From Roseibium salinum (lineage in GTDB: Bacteria > Pseudomonadota > Alphaproteobacteria > Rhizobiales > Stappiaceae), in the NCBI RefSeq assembly GCF_026240905.1, contig NZ_JAPEVI010000002.1, positions 310,001-374,000 of the forward strand: a stretch of 64,000 nucleotides of DNA, in the 5' to 3' direction. Below, in pieces: positions 62,166 through 64,000 of the stretch. A model generated the notes under the pieces. That model made no database searches. It was not told where the DNA came from and saw nothing but the letters and a program-made list of their open reading frames with translations. The position numbers and the translations under genes are program-made. Each line of letters starts with the position of its first letter. Position 1 is the stretch's first letter.

Positions 62166-63380
62166 TCATCCGGCCAGTTGTTCGGCGCGGCGGGCACCCG
62201 GTGGCGGGAAGGATGCCTGATCTGCGCGAGCCTGTCCGGCGCTGCGCACCCGGTTCCGCCCCCTGGTCTTGGCATCATAGAGGGCTGCGTCGGCACGGGT
62301 CATCAGTTCATCGAGGCGGACACCCGCGGTATCGGCGACAGCGACGCCGATGCTGACCGTGACCGATACCGGGCCGCCGGGGCGGTCGATTTGAAGTTCC
62401 GCCACGGCCCGGCGCAATTGCTCGGCGACGCGGCCCGATTCCTGACGACCGACGTTCGGTAGCAGCGCCGCGAATTCCTCGCCGCCGATCCGGGCGAACA
62501 GGTCCACATTGCGCAGTTGGCCCTGGACGAGCGCGCAGAACCCGCAAAGCACCGTGTCGCCGCCTGAATGGCCGAAGCGATCGTTGACCGACTTGAAGTG
62601 ATCCAGATCGAACACCAGCAAGGCGATCGGCGCCTGACGGCGCGCGCCGGGACGAAGCAGATTCTCCGCCCGCGCCTCGAAAGCCCGGCGGTTGAGCACA
62701 TTGGTCAGGGAATCGTAGTCAGCCTCGTATTTGAGGGAGCTCACCAGCTGCTCCCAATAGAAGCTGACCGCAATGACGCCGCCGGCGAAAAGGATCAGCA
62801 GATAAACATACAAGGAGGAGGCCACAAGGTTGCCGATGTCCGGCAACATCTCCGGTATCGGGTGAACCGCCGCATAGACCGCGCGGGCGGCATGAACGAG
62901 GCCGGAGAGGAGAAACACCGCCGCCATGGCGGCACGCAACCGGCCCATGGTGCGGGACTGGCGGCGGAATTCCCAGGCAATTGCCAGCGCACAGACGGAA
63001 AGCTCCGCGGAGACGAATGCTACGCGGTTGCCAAGGCTGGAATGGATTTCGGGAAACCGGCCTGCCATCAGCCAGAGCACCGCCGGGGCGGCGACGGCGA
63101 CCAGGTTGACGGGCCGGCAGGATTGGCGCCGCGCGGCAGCCCAGGAGACCCCCGCTCCCAGAAGCAGCAGGGCAAGCGCGACGTCGATCGACAGCCAGTC
63201 CGGAATTCTTTCGCGCAACAGGATGAGCGCGAAGGCCGGCGTGCGCAGGAACAGGCTGACGCTCCACCACAGCAGCCCGTCCTCGGAACGGTTCTGCAGC
63301 CAGGCCAGCAGCAGAACCATGCCGAGAAAGATGCACCCTGTTCCAAGGATCAGAAGCAAGGTGAAGATATCCAACTGCAT
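62166..63380 (-). CDS. Membrane diguanylate cyclase (GGDEF)
   Basis: A protein of about 404 residues. Six to seven hydrophobic helices (about 1-205) precede a GGDEF domain (about 220-385) with DSLTNVLNRRAFEAR, FDLDHFKSVNDRFGHSGGD and the active loop GGEEF. It probably makes cyclic di-GMP and is active. A product-inhibition RxxD site is not obvious. ATG 63380 is preferred to the TTG at 63392; neither has a strong ribosome site. It is convergent with oiaK and divergent from nothing in view. Confidence 0.87.
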   Translation of the reverse strand: MQLDIFTLLLILGTGCIFLGMVLLLAWLQNRSEDGLLWWSVSLFLRTPAFALILLRERIPDWLSIDVALALLLLGAGVSWAAARRQSCRPVNLVAVAAPAVLWLMAGRFPEIHSSLGNRVAFVSAELSVCALAIAWEFRRQSRTMGRLRAAMAAVFLLSGLVHAARAVYAAVHPIPEMLPDIGNLVASSLYVYLLILFAGGVIAVSFYWEQLVSSLKYEADYDSLTNVLNRRAFEARAENLLRPGARRQAPIALLVFDLDHFKSVNDRFGHSGGDTVLCGFCALVQGQLRNVDLFARIGGEEFAALLPNVGRQESGRVAEQLRRAVAELQIDRPGGPVSVTVSIGVAVADTAGVRLDELMTRADAALYDAKTRGRNRVRSAGQARADQASFPPPGARRAEQLAG

Positions 63381-63504
63381 CGGCAGGCCCAACCCGGTTT
63401 GGTCGGCAGCACGACAAGTGCCCCGGAACCAGCGGTTGATCCTACGTCAGGCGTGTTTATTCCCCGTTAAAATTCACGAGAAGTCGTAAAATTTCGGCCG
63501 TGGA

Positions 63505-63855
63505 TCAGCTCACCGCCGCGACGACGATGATCTCGACCTTGTATTCCGGCGTCGCCAGTTTGGATTCTCCGGTGGCACGGGCCGGCGGGTTGGACGGGTC
63601 CACCCAGGCATCCCAGACGGCGTTCATCTCGGCGAAATCCTTCATGTCGTCCAGCCAGATGGTCGTCTGGAGGATCCGGGACTTGTCGCTGCCGGCTTGG
63701 GCGAGCAAGGCGTCGACCCGCTCCAGGATGGTCCGGGTCTGATCGGCAACGCTGTCGCCCGCATTGCCGACCTGACCGGCAAGCCAGACGAGACCGCCAT
63801 GGATGACCGCCTGGCTCATGCGCGGACCGATTTCCAGCCGCTTGATGTCGGACAT
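63505..63855 (-). CDS. ridA: RidA-family protein (reactive enamine/imine deaminase)
   Basis: A 116-residue RidA/YjgF/Rid protein. It hydrolyses reactive imines from amino-acid metabolism. QTRTILERVDALLAQAGSDKSRILQTTIWL and PPARATGESKLATPEYKVEI, with the conserved arginine in ARATGE, are clear. ATG 63855 has AAAGGA upstream. It lies 33 bases downstream of the D-amino-acid dehydrogenase-like gene, which fits, since that enzyme makes imines. Confidence 0.9.
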   Translation of the reverse strand: MSDIKRLEIGPRMSQAVIHGGLVWLAGQVGNAGDSVADQTRTILERVDALLAQAGSDKSRILQTTIWLDDMKDFAEMNAVWDAWVDPSNPPARATGESKLATPEYKVEIIVVAAVS

Positions 63856-63888
63856 GTTCGTGTTTCCTTTCAATGGAGGAAGGCCCGC

Positions 63889-64000
63889 TTAGAACAGGCG
63901 GGCCGGATTGAGGGCTTCGACCACGTTTTCGGGGAGCTCGGACGGACGATCGAAACAGAGATCCGCAACGAGCCGGGACAGGGCCGGCGCCGTTTGTACG
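63889..64000 (-). CDS. C-terminal end of a probable FAD-dependent D-amino-acid dehydrogenase (partial)
   Basis: The last 36 residues are visible: VQTAPALSRLVADLCFDRPS then ENVVEALNPARLF and a stop at 63889-63891. The pattern TAPALSRLVADL with a final NPARLF resembles the end of DadA-type FAD oxidoreductases. The start lies beyond position 64000. The RidA gene follows it. Confidence 0.55.
   Translation of the reverse strand, partial: VQTAPALSRLVADLCFDRPSELPENVVEALNPARLF

Overview
The window is GC-rich, gene-dense DNA of alphaproteobacterial type, most likely from a Rhizobiales (Hyphomicrobiales) bacterium. The evidence is two DUF982 proteins, a DUF3008 protein, an EcfG-like ECF sigma factor with GGAAC-type promoters, a caa3-type oxidase with fused subunits I and III, and many solute-binding-protein transporters with GntR regulators. 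The genus cannot be fixed from the sequence. I found no rRNA, tRNA, insertion sequence, CRISPR array or phage gene.

Layout. 1-5.7 kb: the end of a sugar ABC transporter (ATPase cut by the window edge, plus binding protein), a divergent soluble histidine kinase and LuxR-type response regulator, and a GAF-adenylate cyclase. 5.7-16.0 kb: two complete TRAP transporter operons, each with its own GntR regulator. One carries a DHDPS-family aldolase, the other an L-idonate 5-dehydrogenase. 16.1-35.0 kb: a stress and maintenance island with a site-2 protease, alcohol dehydrogenase, flavodoxin-like reductase, AI-2E-type permease, Ku and LigD-type ligase (end joining), ECF sigma factor, BON-domain protein, DUF3008, topoisomerase IB, a caa3 oxidase operon, UdgX, a DUF892 ferritin-like protein and two DUF421 proteins. 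Many of these start behind GGAAC-N16/17-xxTT sequences, the general stress (EcfG) promoter type. 35.1-39.5 kb: ZinT behind a Zur-like palindrome, a LysR/MttB divergent pair, and two DUF982 genes. 39.6-50.4 kb: a MalFGK-type sugar ABC transporter, SDR, FadR-type regulator, an enolase-superfamily sugar-acid dehydratase, two proteins of unknown function, and a MocR regulator divergent from a DMT exporter.

50.4-62.1 kb is a D-apiose catabolic locus. It has a ribose-type ABC transporter (binding protein, DUF2291 lipoprotein, double ATPase, permease), D-apiose dehydrogenase (ApsD), D-apionate lactonase (ApnL), D-apionate oxidoisomerase (ApnO), 3-oxo-isoapionate kinase (OiaK), a RuBisCO-like protein and a GntR regulator. 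Transported D-apiose would be oxidised to the lactone, hydrolysed to D-apionate, isomerised and oxidised to 3-oxo-isoapionate, phosphorylated, and cleaved by the RuBisCO-like enzyme. The RuBisCO-like gene is broken by a one-base shift at a run of five G (59709-59713). This is either a real mutation, a sequencing slip, or a recoding site. The window closes with a diguanylate cyclase, a RidA protein and the end of a probable D-amino-acid dehydrogenase gene.
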